The translations under genes were made by a program, and so were the position numbers. Below, piece after piece: positions 8,688 through 18,939 of a stretch of 35,400 bases of DNA (positions are counted from its first letter, which is position 1; each line of letters begins with the position of its first letter). Under the pieces are notes generated by a model. That model searched no databases. It had not been told where the DNA came from and was given only the letters and a program-made list of their open reading frames with translations. The DNA comes from Eubacteriaceae bacterium (GTDB taxonomy: Bacteria; Bacillota; Clostridia; Eubacteriales; Garciellaceae), in NCBI GenBank assembly GCA_012838085.1, contig DUPX01000089.1:1-35400 (forward strand). Direction: 5' to 3'.

Positions 8688-9698
8688 CTATCCATATAAT
8701 ATCTTTACCAAAACAACACTTATAGTTAGGACAGCAGTCCAGGAGCTTGCACCTAGTATTACAGGTTTTATCCCAGCTTTTTTAATCTGCTGTATATGAA
8801 CTCCAAAGCCGATGGTAATTAGAGCAATTGTCATAAGTATTTTACTGCTTTGGCTAATTGTTTTTATTAGGGCATCAGATAAAGGTACAATAGATGCAAA
8901 GATAACTGCCATAACAAAGAATACTACAAACATAGGTACAATACTTTTAATTTGATTCCAGCTGATGGACATTTTTTCACTACCATCATTTAGGGATTCT
9001 TTTCTTTGTTTAGAATATTTATAATAAAGAACACCAAGGGTTACTGGAACAATAAATAAGGTCCTTACTAATTTTACAACAGTTGCTATGCTTCCTGCTT
9101 CATCGCTCCAATCAAAGGCAGTGGCAACTACAGATGCTGTATCATTTACCGCAGCACCAGAAAAAATACCGTACATTTGATCGGTAAAGCCAAGCATTCT
9201 CCCGATTATAGGCAATATCAATAGGGCTAACATTGAATAGATAAACATGGTGGTGATGGACACCGCAATATCTTCGTCTTCAGCTTCTAAAACTGGTGCG
9301 GTAGCAACAATAGCTGAACCCCCACAAATAGAGGTTCCAATCCCTATTAACATACTCAATATCTTATTGGTTTTTAGTCCCTTATTAACAATAAAACTGG
9401 CTAGTATAGATACAAGAATACCAGCAACTAATATAATTAAAACACTTATACCTACCTCATTTAAAATTCTTAAAGATAAGGTAAAACCTAATAATACAAT
9501 CCCTGCTTTTAATAGATAGGATGATACAAAACGAGTAATAGTTGAATCTAGTATTTCATAGATTGGTGTATGGCGAATAATAGCTCCTATTAATATTGCA
9601 GATATTGAAGTTCCTAAAAGGGGTACGGCGCCACCAATAAATAAAGCTAGCCAAGTGGATATTCCTAATATAATTAATGAAAATAACTTATTTTTCAT
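8688..9698 (-). CDS. YeiH family putative sulfate exporter (PF03601-like)
   Basis: 336 aa polytopic membrane protein; GIGTSICGGSAIVATAPVLEAEDEDIAVSITTMF and GAAVNDTASVVATAF are typical of the family. Confidence 0.88.
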   Translation of the reverse strand: MKNKLFSLIILGISTWLALFIGGAVPLLGTSISAILIGAIIRHTPIYEILDSTITRFVSSYLLKAGIVLLGFTLSLRILNEVGISVLIILVAGILVSILASFIVNKGLKTNKILSMLIGIGTSICGGSAIVATAPVLEAEDEDIAVSITTMFIYSMLALLILPIIGRMLGFTDQMYGIFSGAAVNDTASVVATAFDWSDEAGSIATVVKLVRTLFIVPVTLGVLYYKYSKQRKESLNDGSEKMSISWNQIKSIVPMFVVFFVMAVIFASIVPLSDALIKTISQSSKILMTIALITIGFGVHIQQIKKAGIKPVILGASSWTAVLTISVVLVKILYG

Positions 9699-9898
9699 AT
9701 TTTCTCCTTCCTAGGTCATCTAACTAATATAGGATGACTTAACCTGTATTTACTAATCTTTGACATTGTTCTGCTTTTTATTAATAAATAAAGGTAGTTA
9801 AGGATACAACTTTCTAAAAGAAGTACTCTTACATACTAGTCCAGTAGAAATAAAACCCCATCTACCTTTATTATATTAATTCACACTTAGCTATCTAA

Positions 9899-11779
9899 TT
9901 AAGCTGTTATTGTTATTCCTGTATCATATTTTTTGTCATCTACAATCACTTTTACCTTGTAGGCGCCATCTAAGCCTTCTTTAGTTACTACTGTTCTTGT
10001 ATCTCTGTCATCATCAGTTAAGAAAGTTCCTGTACACATTGCTCCACGTTCTCCTCTAGATGTAGAGATAAAGTATCTGCGAATTTCTTTCTCTGATTCT
10101 AGTAACAACATTACCAATTGTCCTTTTTCAAATTTTGATTCGAAGGTAAACATATCCACTTCGTCTGTTATATGAGCTTGATGTTTTTCTGGTAACAATT
10201 CACCGGTGTCTTCTGCAGGAATATCATAGTCCATCTGGGGTGTTTCTCCTAATGATCCTAAAAGTTGACCTCTACCAAGAGATAGATTATTGCCATCTTT
10301 TGAATAAAGTGTAAATTTATTTGCACGATAATAATTGGAATTAACTTTTAATTCTAATACTTTCTCATCATTGATTGTTTCAACTGTAATAGACTCTAGT
10401 GTTACACTTGGGTCATCAATTTTTGCAAATGGGCCTAATTGTTCAGATGCATTTCCTTCACCGTCAAAGGCAATTCCACCTGAATGGGTTAGGTAATGTC
10501 CTTCATTGTAATATAATACATTACAGATATATGGTGAGAAGAATTCTTTACCACGTTCTTTCCCATATTGCCATAATTGCTCTATTTCCATTTTGTCAGT
10601 ATCAATACGATACTTCACTCCACGTGAGAAACTATCATTTGCTGAAAGGTATTTATCTGGGTTTTGTGATCCGTAATGGTGATTATCAAAACACATTACA
10701 TCCCCTAAAGGTGTTATTAAATTAGCATGCTGCTCATACTGCCAATCAAATTCTCCTTCACCAATTGGCTTAAACATAAATTGTTGATATTCTTCTGGCC
10801 AGCCCTCTGGGTCTGAGATTATCCAATTTAATTCTTCTGTATCAAAATCAATATTAACCATTGCATTTATATGTCGTCCAGAGAAGGTTAATGAGTTAGA
10901 AGGTTCATCATACCAAATGGCATTACAGTGGAACCAATCTTCATCTGACCAAGAACCAGACTTTTGTGATCCTGGCTTAATAAAGTTAGAAAATTTTATA
11001 GTTCTTTTTACATGTCCTGTATCCTTATCAATAATAACTGCCATGTCTTCCACTGTTCCATTATCTAAGTCACAATTTAAAGCTGCAATATCTCCGTTGG
11101 GTAATGTAATTTGGTCATGGTGATAACCATGTGGTACACGATATTCTTTATAGATCTTTCCCACTGGGCTCATTTCATAGATACCTGAAACAAAATAAGG
11201 CATCTTCATTAAACGTTCAGATCCAAGTAAAATATTTCCATTAGGGCTTCGCTTAATATCCCAAACCATAGGCACGGTAAAGTTCAACCTTACATCTCCT
11301 GCATAATCAACGGCTATAGCTAAGTCACTTACTGCAGGACATAAAAAGATTACATTATCTTGCATATATTCTGGTGTGGTTTCCATGTATTCAACTAATT
11401 TGGCTCCTGCTACCTCAGGTGTTTTAATAGTATGAACAACTTTTTGACTATATTTTTGATATGGATAAACTTCAATCTTATTCTCATAGTTGCTATATAA
11501 GCCTACTATAGGAAGAACATGTTCTTTACCCTTGGGAAAGGTCTGATAAAAGTCCCCTTCCTTTGCTTTGCCTAATACACGGACAGTAATTGCAGTTTCT
11601 TCTTCTGTTCTAAATAACATAACTGCTGCTAAATCGTTAACAAAATATGGATTATATTTAATTAAGGGTTTTTCCATTGTAAAGTTACCATTTCTAAACT
11701 CCTTTAGCATTGCAGCTTCCGCTTTAGCCTGTTTCTGGATTAGATGTTCCTTAAATTCATAACCAACTGTCTTTGCCAT
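9899..11779 (-). CDS. Aryl-sulfate sulfotransferase (ASST family), no visible signal peptide
   Basis: 626 aa; MVWDIKRSPNGNILLGSERL, YHHDQITLPNGD, DEDWFHCNAIWYDEPSNSLTFSGRH, QHANLITPLGDVMCFDNHHYG; N-terminus MAKTVGYEFKEHLIQKQ is hydrophilic. Confidence 0.85.
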   Translation of the reverse strand: MAKTVGYEFKEHLIQKQAKAEAAMLKEFRNGNFTMEKPLIKYNPYFVNDLAAVMLFRTEEETAITVRVLGKAKEGDFYQTFPKGKEHVLPIVGLYSNYENKIEVYPYQKYSQKVVHTIKTPEVAGAKLVEYMETTPEYMQDNVIFLCPAVSDLAIAVDYAGDVRLNFTVPMVWDIKRSPNGNILLGSERLMKMPYFVSGIYEMSPVGKIYKEYRVPHGYHHDQITLPNGDIAALNCDLDNGTVEDMAVIIDKDTGHVKRTIKFSNFIKPGSQKSGSWSDEDWFHCNAIWYDEPSNSLTFSGRHINAMVNIDFDTEELNWIISDPEGWPEEYQQFMFKPIGEGEFDWQYEQHANLITPLGDVMCFDNHHYGSQNPDKYLSANDSFSRGVKYRIDTDKMEIEQLWQYGKERGKEFFSPYICNVLYYNEGHYLTHSGGIAFDGEGNASEQLGPFAKIDDPSVTLESITVETINDEKVLELKVNSNYYRANKFTLYSKDGNNLSLGRGQLLGSLGETPQMDYDIPAEDTGELLPEKHQAHITDEVDMFTFESKFEKGQLVMLLLESEKEIRRYFISTSRGERGAMCTGTFLTDDDRDTRTVVTKEGLDGAYKVKVIVDDKKYDTGITITA

Positions 11780-11781
11780 AA

Positions 11782-12093
11782 TTACAAAGCCTCCTCAATC
11801 ATATTGATAATTACTGGTTTTTGCTGTAACCCTGCCTTTCTAGACAATTCCTTACCATCTTTAAACATAATTAAAGTTGGATATCCCTCTACATCGTGTT
11901 CTTCAATTAGGTCTGGATTTTCTTCAAAATCAACTTTAATAATTTTTACCTTTTCACCATAGGTTTTATCGATATCCTTTAGTATAAAACTAAGCATCTT
12001 ACAGGGACCACAAGTTTTAGAGTAAAAATCCACCAAAACAGCTCCTTGAGCTAAATCAGTAGCAAAATCTTCTTTTACTAGTTCTTTTATCAT
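11782..12093 (-). CDS. trxA: Thioredoxin
   Basis: 103 aa, AVLVDFYSKTCGPCKMLSFILKDI and VEGYPTLIMFKDGKE. Confidence 0.93.
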   Translation of the reverse strand: MIKELVKEDFATDLAQGAVLVDFYSKTCGPCKMLSFILKDIDKTYGEKVKIIKVDFEENPDLIEEHDVEGYPTLIMFKDGKELSRKAGLQQKPVIINMIEEAL

Positions 12094-12109
12094 ATATATA
12101 CCTCCTATA

Positions 12110-13048
12110 TTATATTTCTTGTCTTTTTAAAGCTTTTATATATGAACCTGCTTCTTGGGCAGCAATAGCCCCATCAGAAGTAGCTGTTACTACTTGGCGC
12201 AGGTGTTTGCTGATACAATCCCCTGCTCCGAAAATCCCTGGGATTTTTGTAGCCATTCTTTCATTTACTTCCATAAATCCATGGCTTCCAATTATCTCCG
12301 TACCTTGAAGAAATTCTGTTGATGGGATAGCACCAATATATTCAAATACACCGTCACAATTTACTACTTGTTCATTCTCGCCTGTTTCTTTATCTGCAAA
12401 TTTAACTCCTACTAATTTTCCTTCTTTCCCTATAAATTCAAGAACACGCTTATAGGGATGAACTGTCACATTGGGTAATGAGCGTAAATAATCTGAGGAA
12501 GCAGGATCAGCTGTTAAATCAAAATCAGTGATAATGGTTAGTGATTTAGTAATGGTTGCTAGATATGTTCCTTCATCTACTGCACTATTACCACCACCTA
12601 TGATTACTACATCTTTATCTCGATATTTAGCACCATCACATATTGCACACCAACTAATAGCAGATCCTTTATATTCTTCTTCTCCTGGAATATTTAAAGT
12701 TCTAGGACGAGTTCCTGTAGCAATTATTACAGTTAAAGCTTCGATAACATCCTCATCTTCTTCAGTGTATATTTTTTTAATACTATCTAGACTCTCTATT
12801 TTAGTTACAGTCTTGTAATCAAATTCCACTCCTAATTCTTGAGTATGCTCGAACATTTTTACTGCTAATTCAGCACCATTTATCTTACCGGATCCAGGAT
12901 AATTTTCTATTTCATTGGTGTTTATAACCTGTCCCCCTGGAGCTAATTTGTCTAGCAATAATACTTTTAAATTTGCTCTAACACCATATATTGCAGCTGT
13001 CATGCCAGCTGGACCTGCACCCACTACTACTAAATCATATCGGCTCAT
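12110..13048 (-). CDS. trxB: Thioredoxin-disulfide reductase
   Basis: GAGPAGMTAAIYGVRANL, SWCAICDGAKYRDKDVVIIGGGNSA, IFGAGDC; start moved to 13048 (GGAGGAATTTT-ATG). Confidence 0.93.
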   Translation of the reverse strand: MSRYDLVVVGAGPAGMTAAIYGVRANLKVLLLDKLAPGGQVINTNEIENYPGSGKINGAELAVKMFEHTQELGVEFDYKTVTKIESLDSIKKIYTEEDEDVIEALTVIIATGTRPRTLNIPGEEEYKGSAISWCAICDGAKYRDKDVVIIGGGNSAVDEGTYLATITKSLTIITDFDLTADPASSDYLRSLPNVTVHPYKRVLEFIGKEGKLVGVKFADKETGENEQVVNCDGVFEYIGAIPSTEFLQGTEIIGSHGFMEVNERMATKIPGIFGAGDCISKHLRQVVTATSDGAIAAQEAGSYIKALKRQEI

Positions 13049-13112
13049 AAAATTCCTCCTCATTAATTTTTTACCTGTTTAGTTTTTCATAAATTACTGC
13101 TAGTCATTCAGC

Positions 13113-13781
13113 CTATAGATAACCTTCTAAGATTCTTTGTTTTAATAATTTGATTTTTGACTTATCTCTTTTAATTATCTTCTCATCCTCTAGCCTCATC
13201 ATTTCTTGATTATAAGCTGTCCGTGATATTTGTAACTTTGTGGCAATAATTCGTTGATTATCCTTTATTTCTGTCCAACCTTCATCTGAAACCCCATATA
13301 TTTCTAGCAACATATAAGCGATGCGACTTCGTAAGCTACCATAACAATTGCACAATTTCCACTTCTCTGCTAACAAACCTCTGTGGGCCATATATGCAAT
13401 TAATAATTGACACCATTCCATATCCGTCATAATAAGATTTTTTAAAATATCAAAATCAACTAATATTATTTTTGAACGTTTCTCTGCAATTAATGTGTAA
13501 ATATATTCGTTGTTACCTGATAGTAGCAAGTATTCAGGAAACATTTCTCCCTCATAAAAATAATGAGGATTAATTTCATCACCAGCATTAGTATAATTAG
13601 CACATTTCATTGTTCCTTCTAATATAAATCCAATCTTGTCGATTTTATCCCCTTGGTGATAAATGACCTCCCCCCGTTGAAGGAACTTTATTTTATGAGG
13701 GAGGGATAAAAACCTCTTTTTAATTAAATGTGAAAATTGTTCTAGGTTATCTAAATTCAGGAGAATACTTTTCGAAGTCAT
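13113..13781 (-). CDS. Crp/Fnr family transcriptional regulator
   Basis: cNMP-binding-like N-terminus (RGEVIYHQGDKIDKIGFILEGTMKCAN) and C-terminal HTH (QRIIATKLQISRTAYNQEMMRLEDEKII); start moved to 13781 (AAAGGAGGTTTTGATT-ATG). Confidence 0.88.
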   Translation of the reverse strand: MTSKSILLNLDNLEQFSHLIKKRFLSLPHKIKFLQRGEVIYHQGDKIDKIGFILEGTMKCANYTNAGDEINPHYFYEGEMFPEYLLLSGNNEYIYTLIAEKRSKIILVDFDILKNLIMTDMEWCQLLIAYMAHRGLLAEKWKLCNCYGSLRSRIAYMLLEIYGVSDEGWTEIKDNQRIIATKLQISRTAYNQEMMRLEDEKIIKRDKSKIKLLKQRILEGYL

Positions 13782-13952
13782 AATCAAAACCTCCTTTTGG
13801 TAAAATTGATAATCCCAATAAATTGTTGATTTTTTCACATGAGTTGTTGGCTAGGTTTCCTTTTTTTAGCATTTACCTTATATTTAAAGGGTTTCATAAT
13901 AATTTCCTTTTGTCTGTTTGTTTATATATTAACATACAACTTATTATATATA

Positions 13953-13968
13953 TGTTAACTGGTTAACA
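13953..13968. promoter_or_regulatory. Palindromic operator-like site upstream of the crp-trxB-trxA-ASST cluster
   Basis: Perfect inverted repeat TGTTAAC-TG-GTTAACA; resembles the Rex core TGTTAA-N4-TTAACA; adjacent to a TATAAT (minus strand, 13943-13948). Confidence 0.6.
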
Positions 13969-14081
13969 GTTTTAAACATTTTTTATTTTTTTGTAATTAT
14001 TAGTAACCTGAATTTTGATATTTTTTATAAATACCAATCCTCTTTATAGTCAATATTTTTTAGTCTTTCCTACTAAATAAA

Positions 14082-14126
14082 AAAGACTCTAAAATACACA
14101 ATATATAAGGCATAATTAGAGTCTTT
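14082..14126. terminator. Hairpin with 11-bp stem, candidate terminator
   Basis: AAAGACTCTAA...TTAGAGTCTTT. Confidence 0.5.
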
Positions 14127-14218
14127 GTATTTTGTAGTTGTCAATATTAAATATTCTTCTTAGATATTAATAGGAAATGTGTTTTGAATAGTTTTTTTAT
14201 AGAGGTGGTAGAAGATAA

Positions 14219-14246
14219 TGTGACAATACCCCCGTCCCTATGACAC
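14219..14246. repeat. RAYT-associated REP-like repeat, locus R5
   Basis: tgtgacaatacccccgtccctatgacac. Confidence 0.8.
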
Positions 14247-14250
14247 TTTT

Positions 14251-14290
14251 AAAAAAGGGTGTTTCCCCTTTGGAGAACTACCCTTTTTTT
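14251..14290 (-). terminator. Terminator downstream of the 78-aa hypothetical gene
   Basis: AAAAAAGGGT...ACCCTTTTTT stem; U-tract available on both strands. Confidence 0.7.
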
Positions 14291-14331
14291 CAACAAGCTC
14301 AATGGTTCTAAAAGAGCTATTTTATTATTCA

Positions 14332-14568
14332 TTAATATTCTTCAATTTCTATAGACCCACCTGCTTCTTGAATAGAGTTAATGATTGAATTTAAATTTAA
14401 ACCACCACCAAGAATAGGCAATCTTACAATTAAACAAACACCACTTGGAGAAGTCACTTCTATTAAGTTTAGAAGGTTAATGACAGCTCCTGCAGGGATA
14501 TTTATTCTTAATACTGTTCCAGGTAATTGAGGACAGTTTTTATTGTCTTTTTTAGAATTAGACATCAT
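14332..14568 (-). CDS. Small hypothetical protein
   Basis: MMSNSKKDNKNCPQLPGTVLRINIPAGAVINLLNLIEVTSPSGVCLIVRLPILGGGLNLNSIINSIQEAGGSIEIEEY; start set at 14568 behind AAAAAAGGAGGTGACCTTG. Confidence 0.7.
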   Translation of the reverse strand: MMSNSKKDNKNCPQLPGTVLRINIPAGAVINLLNLIEVTSPSGVCLIVRLPILGGGLNLNSIINSIQEAGGSIEIEEY

Positions 14569-14751
14569 CAAGGTCACCTCCTTTTTTCTGTCAATACATT
14601 CTATGGAGATTATTTTTGGTGGTGACATAATTTGGGAATAATTCTAAAAAAGACAAGGTCCCCCATTAGCTATAATAATTTAATCTATTTAGCTTTCCAC
14701 TTAAAATAGCACACACCCTTAATTGGATAAGTGCTTATATTAAATATTGAA

Positions 14752-14782
14752 TGTGTGCCAATACCCCCGTCCCCTTGACACA
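14752..14782. repeat. RAYT-associated REP-like repeat, locus R6
   Basis: tgtgtgccaatacccccgtccccttgacaca. Confidence 0.8.
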
Positions 14783-14793
14783 TATACACACAA

Positions 14794-14833
14794 AAACACC
14801 ATAGATTCTTTTAATAAGATTTCTATGGTGTTT
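14794..14833 (-). terminator. Terminator downstream of guaA and its structured 3' region
   Basis: AAACACCATAGA...TCTATGGTGTTT, 12-bp stem, then TTTTTG on the minus strand. Confidence 0.75.
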
Positions 14834-14884
14834 CTCTTTGTAAGCCACTTGGCATTATTTATTATATTATTCTAAAAAACTTTT

Positions 14885-15036
14885 TACCCAATTTCGTTCC
14901 AGTTGAGGTTTTTATCTGCCTTACTCCAGCCGTAGGTTGCGGACTTCTAGCTCCTTACAGTCGCTATAAGCCTCGCCAACCCTGACAGGGGTAGTACCTA
15001 CATAGCTTTCTGCGCTTTCAGCTTGAAACCTCTGGG
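14885..15036 (-). ncRNA. Unassigned structured intergenic element (candidate RNA or mobile-element remnant)
   Basis: Locally GC-richer than its surroundings; nested complementary segments 14905-14911/15026-15032 (GAGGTTT/AAACCTC), 14932-14937/14996-15001 (GTAGGT/ACCTAC) and hairpin 14980-14990 (CCCTGACAGGG). Confidence 0.4.
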
Positions 15037-15038
15037 TA

Positions 15039-15974
15039 CTATTCCCACTCTATCGTTGCCGGTGGCTTGCTTGTTATATCGTAGACTACTCGGTTTACTT
15101 CCGGTATTTTATCTGTAATTCTAGTGGATATTTTCTCTAATATCTCTAGAGGGATTTTTGCCCATTCTCCTGTCATTCCATCTATGGAGTTCACTGCCCT
15201 TAAGGCTATAGTATGACAATATGTTCTCTGCCCATCTATCACTCCCACTGATTGAATATTGGGAAGAACTGCAAAATATTGCCAAATATTTAGACCTGCA
15301 TTTTTTATTTCTTCTCTAAATATATAATCTGCTTCCCTTAATATCTCTAGTTTTTCTTTTGTAATCTCTCCTAGACATCTTACTGCTAGTCCTGGTCCCG
15401 GAAATGGTTGTCTTTCAACTATCTCTGGGGATATTCCTAATAATCTTCCTACTTCCCTTACTTCTTCTTTATATAGGGTTTTTAAAGGCTCTATCAGTTC
15501 AAAGTTTACATCCTCTGGAAGGCCCCCTACATTGTGATGGGATTTTACTGCCACCTTCCCCTTGGTACCGGATTCTATGATATCTGATTTTATAGTCCCT
15601 TGAACTAGATAGTCTATATCCTTTAATTTGCTCTGTTCTTCTTCAAAGACCCTTATAAATTCTTCCCCAATTATTTTTCTCTTTTTCTCTGGGTCAATTA
15701 TTCCTTTAAGCTTATCTAAAAATCTTTCCCGGGCATCTACTGTTATTAAATTCATTTGGAAGTGGTCTTTAAATTCCCTTTCCACTTCTTCCCTTTCGCC
15801 TTTCCGTAAAAGTCCATGGTCTACAAATACACAGGTGAGTTTTTCCCCAATTGCTCTATGGACTAGCACTGCAGCTACTGATGAATCTACTCCCCCTGAT
15901 AGGGCACATAGGACCTTTTTATTTCCTATTTGTTTTCTTATATTTTTTATTTCTTCTTCTAGAAATTTTTTCAC
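15039..15974 (-). CDS. guaA: GMP synthase, ATP-pyrophosphatase and dimerisation domains only (no GATase domain)
   Basis: [96 protein letters not shown] start behind AGGAAGTG. Confidence 0.93.
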   Translation of the reverse strand: MKKFLEEEIKNIRKQIGNKKVLCALSGGVDSSVAAVLVHRAIGEKLTCVFVDHGLLRKGEREEVEREFKDHFQMNLITVDARERFLDKLKGIIDPEKKRKIIGEEFIRVFEEEQSKLKDIDYLVQGTIKSDIIESGTKGKVAVKSHHNVGGLPEDVNFELIEPLKTLYKEEVREVGRLLGISPEIVERQPFPGPGLAVRCLGEITKEKLEILREADYIFREEIKNAGLNIWQYFAVLPNIQSVGVIDGQRTYCHTIALRAVNSIDGMTGEWAKIPLEILEKISTRITDKIPEVNRVVYDITSKPPATIEWE

Positions 15975-16025
15975 TTAAACACTTCCTATTGTTTTATAAA
16001 ATACCACAAAGGTCATTCCTATTTC

Positions 16026-16047
16026 GGAACGACGCCCTCGTCGTTCC
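16026..16047. repeat. GC-rich palindromic intergenic repeat, second family
   Basis: GGAACGACG-CCCT-CGTCGTTCC, perfect 9-bp stem; related sequence at about 35124-35145. Confidence 0.6.
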
Positions 16048-16112
16048 CTACTGGTGGATCACTACAGATGTCCCTACAACTCCAAATAAATTTGTAATGG
16101 AAGACAAGCCTA

Positions 16113-17588
<1,476 letters not shown>

Positions 17589-17663
17589 TTAGCTCATTAC
17601 CCTACAAATTATGGTTAAAAACATATATCTCTATTACTATTGTTAAAATATTAATGTTAAACA

Positions 17664-17708
17664 AAAACAAACTGTATGTTTCTTATGGAAAACATACCCG
17701 TTTGTTTT
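17664..17708 (-). terminator. Terminator between the PTS IIC gene and guaB
   Basis: AAAACAAAC (17664-17672)/GTTTGTTTT (17700-17708) stem plus inner GTATGTTT/AAACATAC; TTTGTTTTTG on the minus strand. Confidence 0.65.
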
Positions 17709-17802
17709 ATTTTATATAAGAAAAAGCTCTATAATTTATTTTTTCTAGTATATTTTATAATAGCATCTTTGTCAATGATGGGGGTCTAATTTTATTAATT
17801 TA

Positions 17803-18834
17803 TTATAAATCCAATTTTAAATCCCCTTCTTTTATCCAACCCCTTTTTCTCATAAACTTTGCTATTAAAAGTGTTAAAACCGCCGGTAATATAAAATGTA
17901 GTAATAAAATATTTAAATATAGGGTAATTCCGCCTCTGCCAATGGCTTCCATAGCTGTAATGGTGCCAAATTGTCCCACAAATCCACTGGTACCCATTCC
18001 TGACCCAATGGGTATATTCTCCATCTTAAAAATATAAGTGGATAAGGGTCCTAATATTGCTGAAGTGAGGGTGGGGGGAATCCATATCCTAGGATTTTTT
18101 ATAATATTGGGCATTTGTAGCATTGAAGTTCCCAGTCCCTGGGCAAATAATCCACTCATACCATTCTCCCTATAGCTCATCACTGCAAATCCTATCATTT
18201 GTGCTGAACAACCCACTGTTGCTGCCCCTCCTGCCAGACCACTTAAACCTAGCATTATGGCTATTGCCGCACTGCTAATAGGAAGGGTCAATGCCATTCC
18301 CATCAATACTGATATTAGAATACCCATTGGTATAGGTTGCAATTGGGTGGCATAGATTATCATTCGTCCGAATTCGTTCATAAAAGTAGAAACAGCTGGT
18401 CCTACAAATTTCCCCACTAATACTCCCACAATAATGGTAGTGGCAGGAGTAACAATAATATCTATCTTTGTTTCCTTATAAACTAGTTTGCCAAATTCTG
18501 CACCAAAAACTGCTGCTAAAAAGGCCCCTACAGGCCCTCCTAATTCAGCACCTGCTGCCCCTGTTAGTACTGATGCAAAAATAACAAGAGGAGGTGATTG
18601 TAAACCATAGGATACTGCCACTGCTATAGCAGGACCAGTCATTGCCTGGGCAATAGGCCAAATTGTATCAGTAAAAAATGTTATTCCCAGTTTGCCACCT
18701 ATGGTATTTAAAATAGTTCCTATAATTAAGGAGGAAAATAGTCCTAATGCCATATAACTTAGTGCCTCTATAAAATATCTTTGGGCGGAAAATACTATAT
18801 TTTTTCTTTTTAAAAACCCTTCTGTTTCGCTCAT
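17803..18834 (-). CDS. PTS sugar transporter subunit IIC (PTS_EIIC_2-like), stand-alone
   Basis: 343 aa polytopic protein; GSGMGTSGFVGQFGTITAMEAIG and GGAATVGCSAQMIGFAV. Confidence 0.85.
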   Translation of the reverse strand: MSETEGFLKRKNIVFSAQRYFIEALSYMALGLFSSLIIGTILNTIGGKLGITFFTDTIWPIAQAMTGPAIAVAVSYGLQSPPLVIFASVLTGAAGAELGGPVGAFLAAVFGAEFGKLVYKETKIDIIVTPATTIIVGVLVGKFVGPAVSTFMNEFGRMIIYATQLQPIPMGILISVLMGMALTLPISSAAIAIMLGLSGLAGGAATVGCSAQMIGFAVMSYRENGMSGLFAQGLGTSMLQMPNIIKNPRIWIPPTLTSAILGPLSTYIFKMENIPIGSGMGTSGFVGQFGTITAMEAIGRGGITLYLNILLLHFILPAVLTLLIAKFMRKRGWIKEGDLKLDL

Positions 18835-18939
18835 CTCTCCTTTACACCATCCCTTTATTTTCTTTTGTTATTTACAATTTCTTTAATTGTATAAAAAATA
18901 ACAATAGCTGTCAATACAGTAGTATTGTCAGATGGTGTT

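Noticed and set aside
9787-9872. 11-bp inverted repeat AATAAAGGTAG...CTACCTTTATT between the ASST and YeiH genes as a mobile-element end pair
   Set aside because: AT-rich, 64-nt spacer, no target duplication or ORF; could be a weak leader or terminator structure.
10399-11762. Plus-strand ORFs antisense to the sulfotransferase gene
   Set aside because: Composition is that of a reverse-complemented coding region; no domain signature.
11782-13048. Link of trxA/trxB to a glycine or betaine reductase (grd) operon
   Set aside because: No grd genes in the window; the genes are adjacent to an ASST instead, and the thioredoxin has a standard CGPC site.
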